In this document: positions 1 through 6,151 of the stretch, in pieces
Numbering within the stretch: the first letter of the stretch is position 1
Layout: every line of letters starts with the position of its first letter
Assembly: GCA_025362235.1 (NCBI GenBank)
Contig: JANYGZ010000043.1
Location: 1 to 38,615, forward strand
Length of the DNA stretch: 38,615 nucleotides
Source: Ferruginibacter sp.
GTDB lineage: Bacteria > Bacteroidota > Bacteroidia > Chitinophagales > Chitinophagaceae
Direction of reading: 5' to 3'
Made by a program: the position numbers and the translations under genes
Notes under the pieces: generated by a model
The model's database searches: none
Seen by the model: the letters and a program-made list of their open reading frames with translations, nothing else
Told to the model about the DNA's origin: nothing

Positions 1-2053
1 CAAACGGTTTGCACTTGTTTTTGAACAAACCTATACCCGCTTTCTTGATTTACAAAAAGCCGAAATGCAGGCAAGAGAGGCGTTGATTGAAGCAGGTCTG
101 GAAAGGGTGCGAAGCAGGACGATGTCCATGCAAAAAAGTGATGAACTGGCTGAAACTGCAGCTGAAGTGTTCAGGCAATTGATATCGTTAGGTATTGACC
201 CCAATCGTTTGTATATCGGCATCATAAAAGGAGAGACGGGAGATATGGAAATGTGGGCTACCGATGAAGATGGTACGCAGGTAGGTCATAAATTCATGTT
301 CAATAAAAATGAGAATGCATCTGTTCTGAAATTGTATGATGGATGGAAAGCCAAAAAAAAATCGGTGATAGTGGATATGCAGGGAAAAGAACTGGAAGAT
401 TATTTTCACTACCTGAATAATGTAATGCATATTCCCTTCAAGGATGGCCTTACTCAAAAGCGAAGGGTGCAGAGTGTGGCTTATTTCAGCAAAGGGTTTA
501 TTGGTATGGCTTCACCCGATGGACAAGGTAATGAGACGATACAATTAATTGAACGGTTCGCTGCCGTATTCAATCTTACTTATACCCGTTTTCATGACTT
601 GCAAATTGCGGAGGCACAAACACACAAAGCAAATATAGAAGTTGCCCTTGAACGGGTGCGTGCAAGGGCATTGGCCATGCAGCAACCGGAAGAACTGGTT
701 GAAGTGGCGGAAGTGCTACGGCATGAAATGGGATTGCTGGGTGTAGAAGAACTGGAGACAAGTAGCATTTACATTCATGATGAAAACTCCGAAAAAGCTG
801 AATGCTGGTATGCAATAACAGATATCCGTATGCCGAAGAAAAAACTAATTGCAGACCATATTACCATAGCCTTGCCCGAAACATGTGTGGGCCGGGAAAT
901 GCTTGCGTTTTATAATTCAAATAAAAAACAAATTTCCATTCCTATGCAGGGTACCAACAGAAGGGAATGGATTGAATACTGTTCAAAAGTGTCAACTAAA
1001 TTGGGAGGATTTTATGGTGAAACAATTCCTGACCGTACCTATCATTTATACAAATTCTCCAACGGTGCCATTGCTGCTGCTACGCCCGGCAACATATCTG
1101 CAGAAAGTTGGGAGTTGTTGCAAAGAACAGCTTCCGTTTTTTCGTTGGCCTATTCCCGCTTTAAAGATCTAACCCAGGCCCGGTTTGACTTACAACAACT
1201 GAAAACAGAAAAACAAAGAGCCGAAGAAGCATTGACCGAACTGCAGGTAACACAAAAGCAATTGATACAATCCGAAAAAATGGCCTCATTGGGAGAACTC
1301 ACTGCCGGCATTGCACATGAAATACAGAACCCTCTAAACTTCGTCAATAATTTCAGTGAAGTAAGTAAAGAGTTGCTGGATGAAATGAAAACAGAATTAG
1401 ACAATGGCAACATGATCGATGCAAAGGATATTGCCAATGATGTTATTCAAAATTTAGAAAAAATAAATCACCACGGCAAGAGAGCCGATGCTATTGTAAA
1501 AGGTATGCTGCAACATTCACAAAAAAGTACAGGACAAAATGAATCCACCGATATTAATGCTTTATGTGATGAATATTTGAGACTTGCCTATTATGGATTA
1601 AGAGCAAAAGATAAATCCTTTAACGCCACGCTAAAAACCGATTTTGATGAAAGTATTGGAAAGATAAATATCATTCCGCAGGATATGGGAAGGGTGATTC
1701 TAAATTTAATCAACAATGCATTTTATGCTGCAAATGAAAAGCAAAAGGCTGAAAGCTTAAAGCTGAAAGCTGGGGGCAAAGAGTACGAACCAACGATTTC
1801 AGTGAGCACCAAAAATAATGGTGGCAATATTGAAATAATAGTCGCTGACAATGGTAATGGCATCTCACAAAAAATTGTTGATAAAATATTTCAACCATTC
1901 TTTACTACTAAACCAACAGGGTCAGGTACAGGATTAGGTTTGAGTTTAAGTTACGATATTGTAAAAGCACATGGTGGGGAAATAAAAGTAGAAACAAAGG
2001 AAGGAGAAGGTTCGGAGTTTATTATTGTTTTACCAATCAACAACCAATCATGA
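1..2053 (+). CDS. Sensor histidine kinase with tandem GAF-like modules (5' end outside window)
   Basis: The frame is open to the left edge (first full codon at base 2), and the residues before the ATG at 65 (RFALVFEQTYTRFLDLQKAE) match the end of a repeated module inside the protein, so the gene begins upstream. Numbering from that ATG, two modules of about 185 residues follow, each opening with an ERVR.R...M helix and closing with a F..TY.RF.DL helix. I read them as GAF-like cytoplasmic sensor domains. A short coiled coil leads to the DHp helix with phospho-acceptor His418 in AHEIQNPLNF, then HATPase_c with N box (NLINNAFYA), DNGNGI and the TGSGTGLGLSLSYD lid. No membrane segment or receiver domain is visible. 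The protein ends PINNQS, without the VV-stop end of the repeat-associated kinases. Its TGA overlaps the next ATG (ATGA), suggesting translational coupling. The ligand is unknown. Confidence 0.95.
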   Translation, partial: KRFALVFEQTYTRFLDLQKAEMQAREALIEAGLERVRSRTMSMQKSDELAETAAEVFRQLISLGIDPNRLYIGIIKGETGDMEMWATDEDGTQVGHKFMFNKNENASVLKLYDGWKAKKKSVIVDMQGKELEDYFHYLNNVMHIPFKDGLTQKRRVQSVAYFSKGFIGMASPDGQGNETIQLIERFAAVFNLTYTRFHDLQIAEAQTHKANIEVALERVRARALAMQQPEELVEVAEVLRHEMGLLGVEELETSSIYIHDENSEKAECWYAITDIRMPKKKLIADHITIALPETCVGREMLAFYNSNKKQISIPMQGTNRREWIEYCSKVSTKLGGFYGETIPDRTYHLYKFSNGAIAAATPGNISAESWELLQRTASVFSLAYSRFKDLTQARFDLQQLKTEKQRAEEALTELQVTQKQLIQSEKMASLGELTAGIAHEIQNPLNFVNNFSEVSKELLDEMKTELDNGNMIDAKDIANDVIQNLEKINHHGKRADAIVKGMLQHSQKSTGQNESTDINALCDEYLRLAYYGLRAKDKSFNATLKTDFDESIGKINIIPQDMGRVILNLINNAFYAANEKQKAESLKLKAGGKEYEPTISVSTKNNGGNIEIIVADNGNGISQKIVDKIFQPFFTTKPTGSGTGLGLSLSYDIVKAHGGEIKVETKEGEGSEFIIVLPINNQS

Positions 2054-4332
2054 AAAAATTGCTTGCTTCATTGCTCTTAACATTGCTTCTATTTACTAAG
2101 TCATTTGCCCGGAATGATTTACCCCCTGTTTATGTAATTACAACGGATAGCGGTGCTTGCTACACTATTCCTAACACCCAATGGCAAGGCCTGGAAGATA
2201 AAAATGGCAAGCTAACTTTTGAGCAGGTGCGTACAGATCTGGTAGCTATCAATTTTTATTATAGTAAAGACAGCAAGTGGTTGTCAGATAAAACAGTTCA
2301 TTGTTATTGGATAAGGTATCTCTTAAAAAATACAATGAACCATTCCGCCAAAATCTGTTTGTCTACTTCTTATGGAAATTACCATGGACGATCAGATTAT
2401 TATTTGATCGACGCCAACAACAAAATAACGCATAAGGCTAATGGATTTTTAAATAGCTGGAGTGAATTGAGTGGGTTTAAAGAATTCAGGGTTGTTCCAA
2501 TAGAATTGAAAGCAGGTGAGGAAATAGTTGTTTATTGGCGGGTTGAAAATCCCCACTATGCTTTCCAATTTAATAATATACGAGTTGGATTTTGCACTAC
2601 CGAAAACATGATGCAGCAAATGTATGCCGCATCACAAACCAATTATGAGAATGCCATGCAGGACCTGTTCATTGTAGGGGTATTAGCCTTTGCCAGCCTG
2701 TTCATCTTTTTCTTTTATATCATCATCCGCGAAAAAGTATATCTCTATTTTGCGCTGTATCTTTTTGCACTTAGTATTGGCAGGTTCAACGTACGCCAAC
2801 GCGGTGAAATGTACTCTATTTTCTTCAAAAGCTATCCGGTGGTATATGAATACCTTTATCAGGCGATTTGGTTCTTTTCTGTATTCTTTCTTATCCTTTT
2901 TATAAGGCATTTACTGCAAACAAAAGAGTTGTTTCCAAGGTGGAACCGGTTCCTTGCAACAGTGAATACAGTGTACGCAGCTACTTATTTGATATATTTT
3001 CTTGTTTTCGCTATAAATCATTACAACAAAACTTTAGATTTAGTTGAAACATGTGTGCAAGTATTATTGTCGTTAACCATTCCGGTTACTTTTTTAATTT
3101 CATTCAGGTATTACAAAAACAATATAGTGTTAACCTATATTGTTTTGCCACTCCAAAGTGTTTGGAGTATTTGTTGGTCTGTAAATAATATTTCAACTCA
3201 GTTCAATGTCAACATATTTCCAATCTTAGTGGAAAACTGGTTCGGCTTTGAAACCATACTATTGATTTGCTTAGTGATGGCATTTTCGTGGATTCTGCTA
3301 CAGCGCTTCGGGGATTTAAAAAAGCAAATTGTACAAAAAGAGTTAGAGAAAGAAATTGAGAAAAGGACCCTTATAGAAAACCAGAAAACAGCACTGGAAG
3401 AGCAAGTGGCCGAACGAACTGCTGATTTAAAGCAATCTCTTGACCACTTAAAATCTACCCAGGCCCAGCTCATTCAATCAGAAAAAATGGCTTCTCTTGG
3501 AGAACTCACTGCAGGCATTGCACATGAAATACAAAACCCATTGAATTTTGTAAATAATTTTAGTGAAGTAAATTCGGAATTAATTGAGGAATTAAAAAGG
3601 GAAAAGTCAAAAGTAAAAAATGAAAGAGATGACCAACTGGAAAGTGAATTATTAAATGATATTGCAGAAAATGAGAAAAAAATAAACCACCACGGCAAAC
3701 GTGCGGATGCGATTGTAAAAGGAATGCTGCAACATTCGCAAAAAAGTTCAGGAAAGAAAGAGCCAACAGATATTAATGCTTTGTGCGATGAATATTTACG
3801 TCTGGCCTATCATGCCCGCCTGAATGCCATCGGCGGGCAGGGTCTTCGTGCTAAAGACAAAACCTTCAATGTAACCATGCAAACAGATTTTGATGAAAGC
3901 CTGTCTGCCGACGAGGCAGGTATCGGTAACATCAACATTGTTCCACAGGATATTGGAAGAGTGTTGTTGAATTTAATTAACAATGCGTTTTATGCGGTGA
4001 ATGAAAAGCAAAAGGCTGAAAGCCTGCCTACCGGACAGGCAGGCTTAAAGCTGAAAGCTGAGAGCAAAGCGTACGAGCCAACGATTTCAGTAAGCACTAA
4101 AAGGATTGGTAGCAATATTGAAATAAGAGTCACCGACAATGGTAATGGTATTCCACAAAAAATAGTTGATAAAATTTTCCAGCCATTCTTTACTACCAAG
4201 CCAACCGGCCAGGGAACGGGATTGGGGTTAGGTTTGAGTTATGATATTGTGAAGGCACATAGTGGTGAAATAAAAGTAGAGAGCAAGGAGGGTGAGGGTG
4301 CGGAGTTTATAATTCAATTGCCTGTTATCTAA
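2050..4332 (+). CDS. 7TMR-DISM sensor histidine kinase
   Basis: A signal peptide (about residues 1-21, ending KSFA) is followed by an extracytoplasmic beta-rich domain of about 170 residues containing YWIRYLLKN, typical of 7TMR-DISMED2-like ligand domains. About seven membrane segments lie between residues 205 and 425. A coiled coil (EKEIEKRTLIENQ...AERTADLKQ) leads to DHp His492 and a complete HATPase_c domain. Compared with its paralogues this gene has three extra in-frame stretches (ARLNAIGGQ, LSADEAG, LPTGQAG), each encoded by a GC-rich palindrome (see the repeat entries). All fall in the region from DHp helix 2 into the HATPase and leave the frame open. It overlaps the upstream kinase by 4 bp. 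The stop lies at the left end of an inverted repeat, and two extra copies of the kinase 3' tail follow. The ligand is probably a small molecule such as a sugar; this is inferred from the family. Confidence 0.95.
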   Translation: MKKLLASLLLTLLLFTKSFARNDLPPVYVITTDSGACYTIPNTQWQGLEDKNGKLTFEQVRTDLVAINFYYSKDSKWLSDKTVHCYWIRYLLKNTMNHSAKICLSTSYGNYHGRSDYYLIDANNKITHKANGFLNSWSELSGFKEFRVVPIELKAGEEIVVYWRVENPHYAFQFNNIRVGFCTTENMMQQMYAASQTNYENAMQDLFIVGVLAFASLFIFFFYIIIREKVYLYFALYLFALSIGRFNVRQRGEMYSIFFKSYPVVYEYLYQAIWFFSVFFLILFIRHLLQTKELFPRWNRFLATVNTVYAATYLIYFLVFAINHYNKTLDLVETCVQVLLSLTIPVTFLISFRYYKNNIVLTYIVLPLQSVWSICWSVNNISTQFNVNIFPILVENWFGFETILLICLVMAFSWILLQRFGDLKKQIVQKELEKEIEKRTLIENQKTALEEQVAERTADLKQSLDHLKSTQAQLIQSEKMASLGELTAGIAHEIQNPLNFVNNFSEVNSELIEELKREKSKVKNERDDQLESELLNDIAENEKKINHHGKRADAIVKGMLQHSQKSSGKKEPTDINALCDEYLRLAYHARLNAIGGQGLRAKDKTFNVTMQTDFDESLSADEAGIGNINIVPQDIGRVLLNLINNAFYAVNEKQKAESLPTGQAGLKLKAESKAYEPTISVSTKRIGSNIEIRVTDNGNGIPQKIVDKIFQPFFTTKPTGQGTGLGLGLSYDIVKAHSGEIKVESKEGEGAEFIIQLPVI
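3813..3839 (+). repeat. In-frame palindromic insertion 1 (27 bp) in the 7TMR-DISM kinase
   Basis: Arms TGCCCGCC (3813-3820) and GGCGGGCA (3832-3839) form a perfect 8-bp stem around an 11-nt loop. The insert encodes ARLNAIGGQ between AYH and GLRAK. Every other kinase here reads YHGLRAK, YYGLRAK or YHGFR.K without it, so the empty site is known and the insertion is 27 bp, nine codons. It is GC-rich in an AT-rich gene. Confidence 0.85.
3900..3922 (+). repeat. In-frame palindromic insertion 2 (21 bp)
   Basis: The core CTGCCGACGAGGCAG (CTGCC/GGCAG arms) encodes LSADEAG between DES and IGNIN. The paralogues read DESIGNIN or DESIGKIN directly. It is an imperfect member of the same CCTGYCTGCC...GGCAGG palindrome type as the insertion at 4022-4044. 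The exact edges cannot be fixed because the flanking bases are ambiguous. Confidence 0.75.
4022..4044 (+). repeat. In-frame palindromic insertion 3 (21 bp net)
   Basis: Arms GCCTGCCT (4022-4029) and AGGCAGGC (4037-4044) are perfectly complementary around a 7-nt loop. The insert encodes LPTGQAG inside an ESLKLKA stretch that is uninterrupted in the kinases at 1-2053, 23864-25879 and 34541-36742 (EGLKLKA in the last), so the paralogues give a clean empty site. It sits between the N box and the rest of HATPase_c, where length variation is seen among all the kinases. Confidence 0.85.
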
Positions 4333-4443
4333 ATCAGAATTTTCAAGATTAGCAGGATTAGATTAAAACATTATTCTTGTGCATAAAACCATCAAACAAA
4401 AAAATCATGAAAATCATTTAATCCTATAAATCATGGTTCAGAC
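4327..4443 (+). repeat. Inverted-repeat element, copy A
   Basis: This AT-rich imperfect palindrome of 117 bp begins in the last codon and stop of the upstream kinase (ATC TAA). Its right end, ATCATGGTTCAGAC, matches the right ends of the other copies (TTCAGAC or TTCTGAC). Internal inverted segments include GGATTA near the left and TAATCC near the right. Immediately to the right the kinase tail sequence resumes at the Tyr of YDIVKAHGG. Copy B, 208 bp downstream, is identical except at one base. Confidence 0.85.
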
Positions 4444-4540
4444 AATTTACGATATTGTAAAAGCGCATGGCGGTGAAATAAAAGTAGAAACGAAAGAAGG
4501 AGAAGGAAGTGAGTTTATTATTCAATTACCTGTTATCTAA
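4433..4540 (+). pseudogene. Kinase 3'-tail copy A, a 35-codon open frame
   Basis: From about 4444 this encodes the last ~32 residues of a kinase of this array (YDIVKAHGGEIKVE...QLPVI), beginning at the same codon as every other tail copy. In frame upstream, an ATG supplied by the end of the inverted repeat (4433) gives a complete 35-aa open frame starting MVQTIYDIV and ending in TAA. The main part of a kinase (sensor, DHp, N and G boxes) is absent, so it cannot be a kinase. I read it as a displaced or copied gene end; a translated peptide is possible but unsupported. Confidence 0.75.
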
Positions 4541-4651
4541 ATCAGAATTTTCAAGATTAGCAGGATTAGATTAAAACATTATTCTTGTGCATAAAACCAT
4601 CAAACAAAAAAATCATGAAAATCATTTAATCCTATAAATTATGGTTCAGAC
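4535..4651 (+). repeat. Inverted-repeat element, copy B
   Basis: This copy of the element ending at 4443 begins in the ATC TAA that closes tail copy A. Bases 4535-4678 match 4327-4470 with one difference (T at 4640 for C at 4432). The very high identity indicates recent tandem copying with a 208-bp period. The match ends abruptly inside the following tail copy. Confidence 0.85.
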
Positions 4652-4748
4652 AATTTACGATATTGTAAAAGCGCATGGTGGCCAAATAAAAGTTGAAACA
4701 AAAGAAGGCGAAGGTTGTGTGTTTACAATTCAACTACCGGTATTATAA
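4641..4748 (+). pseudogene. Kinase 3'-tail copy B, a 35-codon open frame
   Basis: An ATG from the repeat end opens a frame MVQTIYDIV...QLPVL closing in TAA. The first part is identical to tail copy A. From about 4679 onward the two diverge at about 14 codons, roughly nine of them by synonymous changes. The 3' portion therefore comes from a different kinase gene that evolved under coding constraint before being cut off. Unlike copy A, no inverted repeat follows. Confidence 0.7.
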
Positions 4749-4815
4749 CCCTAATTTATAGAAGCTTTATAAAACCAGCCTATCAAAAAAATAATATAAA
4801 CTCCGTACAAGAAGT

Positions 4816-5649
4816 ATGAAAAAAGAAGCTGCAAAGATCAACTTTTCAAAATTGAAATTCGGAAAACTGCCTCCTTTAAATGATCCCCGTACTTTCAGGT
4901 TATCAGGTTATTTACAAAAAGAAAATTTACCCCCCATCCCTAAAAAATTCAATTGGGGCAAAAAAATTAAACAGGATAACTGGGGAGCTATGGGTAACTT
5001 AAAAATAAATAATTGTACCAGTGCAACAGCGGGTCATTTAATTATGGCGTGGACAGTTAATACCGGCCGTTTAAAAAGGCCAACTGATGAAGCTATAATA
5101 AAAGCCTATAGCGCCGCTTCTGGTTACGATCCTAAAAAGCCGGAAAAAGATGAAGGAGTTGAAGCGATAAAATTTCTTAACTACTGGCGCAAAAACCCAA
5201 TTTCCGGCAATCAAATAATTGCTTTTGCAAAACTTGAGGAAAAAAATCGTGAGCAATTAATGCAAACTATTTACCTGTTTGGTGGTTGTTATGTGGGCAT
5301 CAATCTTCCTAAGTCGGCACAGCGCCAATATAACACAACAAAAAAATGGACCATACCAAGAGGAGGAAAAAAAAGCGATGCAAAAAAGGGATCGTGGTTT
5401 GGACATGCCATTTTAATTACAGGGTATAAGGATGAAGAGCTACGCATTATTACATGGGGCAAAGAAATGATAATGACCATTGATTTTTGGGAAGCTTATA
5501 GCGACGAATCTTACGCTGTATTCAGTGAAGCTTTTATTAGAAATGATAAAACACCTACTGGGGTTGACGTAGCTATTTTGCGAAATGATATTGAAACCTT
5601 AGAGAAAAAAAAGCGGGTACTTAAACCCGCTGGTAATAACTCCAGGTAA
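4816..5649 (+). CDS. Papain-like (C1 family-like) cysteine peptidase homologue
   Basis: The 277-aa protein has no signal peptide or membrane segment. The pattern resembles the papain fold. An Asn-Cys motif heads a helix (NNCTSATAGHLIMAW, candidate nucleophile Cys67), and a His sits in a strand motif GHAILITGY (His197). It is followed by ITWGKEM, where papains have an NSWG motif carrying the catalytic Asn; here that position is Thr213. Activity is therefore uncertain. The N-terminus is basic with PPLNDPRTFRL. It sits between the tandem kinase-tail copies and a convergent tiny gene, with no obvious link to the kinases. The last codons overlap a terminator hairpin acting on the opposite strand. 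It could equally be a non-catalytic papain-fold protein. Confidence 0.85.
   Translation: MKKEAAKINFSKLKFGKLPPLNDPRTFRLSGYLQKENLPPIPKKFNWGKKIKQDNWGAMGNLKINNCTSATAGHLIMAWTVNTGRLKRPTDEAIIKAYSAASGYDPKKPEKDEGVEAIKFLNYWRKNPISGNQIIAFAKLEEKNREQLMQTIYLFGGCYVGINLPKSAQRQYNTTKKWTIPRGGKKSDAKKGSWFGHAILITGYKDEELRIITWGKEMIMTIDFWEAYSDESYAVFSEAFIRNDKTPTGVDVAILRNDIETLEKKKRVLKPAGNNSR
5612..5631 (-). terminator. Intrinsic terminator for the minus strand, inside the papain-like CDS
   Basis: AGCGGGT (5612-5618) and ACCCGCT (5625-5631) form a perfect 7-bp stem with a 6-nt loop. On the minus strand it is followed by a T run (A tract 5605-5612 on plus). This is the classic orientation to end transcription of the small minus-strand ORF 40 bp upstream. 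It overlaps the last codons of the plus-strand gene. Confidence 0.7.
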
Positions 5650-5675
5650 GTTAAAAAAAGTAGCGTTTTTTTAAC
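5650..5675. terminator. AT-rich hairpin between convergent genes
   Basis: GTTAAAAAAA (5650-5659) and TTTTTTTAAC (5666-5675) are perfect 10-bp inverted repeats with a 6-nt loop (GTAGCG). It lies directly after the plus-strand stop and overlaps the minus-strand stop. The T run makes it a plausible, weak, bidirectional terminator. Confidence 0.45.
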
Positions 5676-5781
5676 GATTTCCTTTATTTGGAACTCCTCC
5701 CAATTTAAGGGGTTTTTCTTTTGAAGCAGCCTTTTTAGGAGCTGCTTTCTTGCTAGCGGTTGCTTTTTTTACAGTTGCCAT
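5671..5781 (-). CDS. Small Lys/Ala-rich basic protein (36 aa), hypothetical
   Basis: ATG to TAA encodes MATVKKATASKKAAPKKAAS followed by KEKPLKLGGVPNKGNR. About a quarter of the residues are lysine and the N-terminal half is a K/A repeat, like bacterial histone-like tails. Coding is supported by a convincing minus-strand intrinsic terminator about 40 bp past the stop, and by the convergent arrangement with a tidy gap to the neighbouring gene. I do not recognise the family. A role in binding nucleic acid is only a guess from charge. Confidence 0.55.
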   Translation of the reverse strand: MATVKKATASKKAAPKKAASKEKPLKLGGVPNKGNR

Positions 5782-6151
5782 AATGTTATTTTTTATTGAG
5801 TTAATATTTACAAACCTGGCATTAATATAATAGTCGTAAAACTATTTTAAATAACCAGCCTTTCCTATAGCAATATAATTAAATTATTCCAGTACTCCCT
5901 ATATTCAGTTTTCTTTTGGTAAAAAATTGGCTTTTGTTAACCTCAAAGTTTTCCATAAGCTATTACAGAATTATACCGGTGTGTTTCAAATTGTCTTTGT
6001 CTGTAAAACTACGTGTATGCCGCAGAGTTTATCGCATGAAAAATGGCAAAACAACAAAAGTTAATTATCTTTCATTACCATGATTAAATCAATAGCTCAA
6101 ACCTGCCGGTTGCCAATTATCATGACGGCTAAAAATGCTGATGTTATCAGA
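5782..6151. other. AT-rich intergenic region upstream of the 12-repeat Reg_prop kinase
   Basis: About 370 bp between the tiny minus-strand ORF and the chosen kinase start. I see no ORF, tRNA or inverted-repeat element. Promoters for both divergent genes must lie here, but I could not pick out a convincing Bacteroidota -33/-7 pair. An alternative upstream kinase start at 6080 would take the last 72 bases. Confidence 0.5.
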
